Assembly: GCA_026786155.1 (NCBI GenBank) | Contig: JAJAYR010000072.1 | Span: 1-10,115, forward strand | Length of the DNA stretch: 10,115 bases | Reading direction: 5' to 3' | DNA from: Pyrinomonadaceae bacterium | GTDB taxonomy: Bacteria; Acidobacteriota; Blastocatellia; Pyrinomonadales; Pyrinomonadaceae | Shown here: one piece after another, positions 8,926-10,115 of the stretch | How positions within the stretch are numbered: position 1 is the first letter of the stretch | Layout: each line of letters begins with the position of its first letter | Position numbers and translations under genes: made by a program | The notes under the pieces: generated by a model | Seen by the model: only the letters and a program-made list of their open reading frames with translations | The model's database searches: none | What the model was told of the DNA's origin: nothing

Positions 8926-8955
8926 TTAATCCGAAATCTGAAGTTTGCAATAATT
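8926..8955 (+). repeat. Right copy of 30-bp imperfect direct repeat
   Basis: Partner of the copy at 8683-8712, differing at 4 positions. It lies 4 bp outside the right inverted repeat of the 213-bp element and 65 bp before the next start codon. Confidence 0.7.
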
Positions 8956-9020
8956 AAATGATAACGCAAGGGAACTTTTAGCGAAACTAAAAATCTAATC
9001 AATCAGAAACCAGAATCATT

Positions 9021-9533
9021 ATGGAAAACTTTTTACAGGAAAAAAATGAAAAGCGCGGCATCAACAAAATTCTTGTCGGTGCATTACTCGTGGCGGCGGC
9101 GTTGGTGGCGGGCGCGGTGTGGCTGTTGACGTTTGTGCCGTCGTCCGAAGAGCAGAAACAGCAGCAGATGGCGGGCGCGTTTTACGAAGGTTCGCCGGAA
9201 TTTGCGGCTTACACGAAAAATATTATTATCACGACGGATTCAGACCGCACGAGCGAAGGGCGGCTCGGACTCGGCACGATTCAGATGGCGATTCACGGCG
9301 ACGTTCGCAATCGCGGCGATAAAGTTATCAACGGACTGGAATTAAACGTCGGCGTGGTGGACGTGAAAAATCAGGTTGTCAAAGAGAAAAAGATTCTCGT
9401 CATCCCGACTCTGCAAACCGAAACGCTTCAGCCGAACGACACGATGAAGGTTTTCGCCACGCTCGACGGCTTCACCGACAAAGACGACCGCGCGAATGTG
9501 CGCTGGAAAGTTACGGCGATTCGGTTTAAATAA
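9021..9533 (+). CDS. Membrane-anchored FxLYD-like protein
   Basis: A 170-residue protein. Residues 1-15 are charged and cytoplasmic-like. Residues about 16-39 are one hydrophobic helix (ILVGALLVAAALVAGAVWLLTFV), probably an uncleaved anchor leaving the rest outside the membrane. A charged linker (EEQKQQQ) follows. Residues about 85-170 are a beta-sandwich of the FxLYD type: IHGDVRNRGDKVINGLELNVGVVDVKNQVVKEKKI, then a loop with LQPNDTMKVFATLDGF, then VRWKVTAIRF. Such domains are widespread in bacterial surface proteins and have no single assigned function. No strong Shine-Dalgarno precedes the ATG. It stands alone between two repeat-rich gaps, so context gives no hint of a partner. The fold call is by pattern and could be wrong at family level. 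Confidence 0.8.
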   Translation: MENFLQEKNEKRGINKILVGALLVAAALVAGAVWLLTFVPSSEEQKQQQMAGAFYEGSPEFAAYTKNIIITTDSDRTSEGRLGLGTIQMAIHGDVRNRGDKVINGLELNVGVVDVKNQVVKEKKILVIPTLQTETLQPNDTMKVFATLDGFTDKDDRANVRWKVTAIRFK

Positions 9534-9619
9534 GGGATGAGTGATGAAGGATGAGGGATGATGGATAATTTGAAGAACCTCTTAATTATCCATTTTCCAT
9601 TTTCCATTATCCATTTTCC
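9534..9619. repeat. Two opposed heptanucleotide arrays
   Basis: Directly after the stop codon come five 7-bp units (GGGATGA, GTGATGA, AGGATGA, GGGATGA, TGGATAA; 9534-9568), then a 16-nt gap, then five units of ATTATCC/ATTTTCC (9585-9619). The second array is roughly the reverse complement of the first. TGGATAATT (9562-9570) pairs perfectly with 9584-9592, so the transcript can fold into a stem just downstream of the gene, possibly acting as a terminator. Confidence 0.8.
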
Positions 9620-9735
9620 GTTATTTCCCGTGTTTTGGTTTCGCGTCGGCGGTGGTTTGTCCGGTTGAAATTATTCCGGCAGATTTGAAAAGAGCGGACA
9701 CAAATTTCGTTAATTTCCGCCAAAAAAGATTTTGC

Positions 9736-9763
9736 TTGCAATCCGCCGCCGGATTCTTATAAT
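9736..9763 (+). promoter_or_regulatory. Sigma70-like promoter candidate
   Basis: TTGCAA (9736-9741) and a perfect TATAAT (9758-9763) are separated by 16 bp. The -35 box matches the consensus at 4 of 6 positions. Transcription would run rightward into a region without a clear gene, so a small RNA, a lost gene or a chance match are all possible. Confidence 0.4.
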
Positions 9764-9850
9764 CGTTGGGTCAATGACATACAACTTAATCGTTTGTTTT
9801 ACTTCGACGATTTCCTTCTTAAGTAACCGAACCGGCAATTTTTAGAGCGT

Positions 9851-9866
9851 GTCTGAAAAGTCAGAC
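9851..9866. repeat. Short stem-loop
   Basis: GTCTGA and TCAGAC form a perfect 6-bp stem around AAAG. No T run follows directly, so a terminator role is weak; it may mark the end of a mobile element. Confidence 0.5.
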
Positions 9867-10082
9867 CGTTTATGTTCTTTGAAAAATAAATGCCGTAATC
9901 ATTTGAGCTAAAGCAATAAGGATTTGATTTTATTTACTATTTGGCTCAAGCCTTGGTGCTGTGTTCTTGACTGTCCACTAGATAAATTCATTAGTATCTA
10001 CACAAGTCTGGAAGCCAAATATTTATTGGTTTTCAATCGTTTGATAAAACTTCTCCGTCGCCACAGGCGATTAACATTATAG

Positions 10083-10115
10083 CCTATGGTGAAGGCGTTT
10101 CGCCGAAACCATAGG
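10083..10115. repeat. REP-like compound hairpin at the window edge
   Basis: CCTATGGT (10083-10090) pairs perfectly with ACCATAGG (10108-10115). Inside, GGCG (10094-10097) pairs with CGCC (10101-10104) around TTT, with symmetric GAA on each side of the inner stem. This shape resembles repetitive extragenic palindromes mobilised by RAYT transposases. The element may continue beyond the window: TATAG precedes the left arm, and a matching CTATA would be expected on the right. Confidence 0.65.

Larger units (their letters stand above)
9620..10115. other. Gene-free tail, repeat and hairpin content
   Basis: I find no convincing coding region or RNA gene in these about 500 bases. They hold a promoter-like pair at 9736-9763, a short reading frame of 23 residues from ATG 9774 that stops at a TAG just before 9846, a small stem-loop at 9851-9866, an A/T-rich stretch with many stops, and a REP-like hairpin at the edge. 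The sequence from about 9845 (GAGCGTGTCTGAAAAGTC) looks like an insertion-sequence end by general appearance only. Confidence 0.5.

Noticed and set aside
8683..8955. 30-bp direct repeats as a target-site duplication of the 213-bp element
   Set aside because: They are too long and differ at 4 positions; scattered copies of an intergenic repeat are more likely.
9626..10080. tRNA or other structured RNA gene in the right tail
   Set aside because: I could not find a cloverleaf or any known conserved RNA motif in the sequence.

Overview
The window looks like a chromosomal segment of a Gram-negative bacterium. An lpxD gene implies lipid A synthesis. GC content is about half by eye, with A/T-rich intergenic stretches. 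Two Uma2-family genes and several arrays of 7-bp tandem repeats between genes are a combination I associate with Blastocatellia/Pyrinomonadaceae (Acidobacteriota), and also with cyanobacteria and other Uma2-rich phyla. That assignment is an inference; there is no rRNA or other clear marker here.

Region 1 (1-3349, plus strand) is a compact run of accessory genes. It holds the tail of an unknown gene, a small protein ending in a peptidoglycan-binding-like domain (92-577), a metzincin-type zinc protease without signal peptide (582-1733), an exported HEAT-repeat protein (1751-2725), and a second small metzincin-like protein without signal peptide (2810-3349). Leaderless proteases, a peptidoglycan-binding-like adaptor and an exported repeat protein resemble the cargo part of a type VI secretion or extracellular contractile injection locus. 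No structural gene of such a machine lies in the window, so this stays a hypothesis. It is the best candidate here for an undescribed system.

Region 2 (3360-4397, minus) is lpxD, complete with both expected catalytic-site histidines, convergent with the protease operon at a 10-bp gap. Region 3 (4398-5999, plus) carries a 153-bp palindromic MITE-like element flanked by TTAG, a divergent Uma2 protein, a perfect 6-unit heptamer array, and a second, canonical Uma2 protein. A 138-bp near-palindrome fills the gap to the convergent priA.

Region 4 (6137-8631, minus) is priA, the primosomal helicase. It is split into two overlapping frames near 8182-8210 in a way that fits loss of one base in a short homopolymer. 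Every helicase and zinc-binding motif is present in the downstream part.

Region 5 (8632-9020) is a repeat-rich intergenic stretch: another heptamer array, a 213-bp element with 21-bp terminal inverted repeats around a strong 32-bp-arm hairpin, and 30-bp imperfect direct repeats on either side. Region 6 (9021-9533, plus) encodes a membrane-anchored FxLYD-like protein. Region 7 (9534-10115) has no convincing gene: inverted heptamer arrays, a promoter-like site, a short hairpin, and at the very edge a REP-like compound hairpin cut by the window end.
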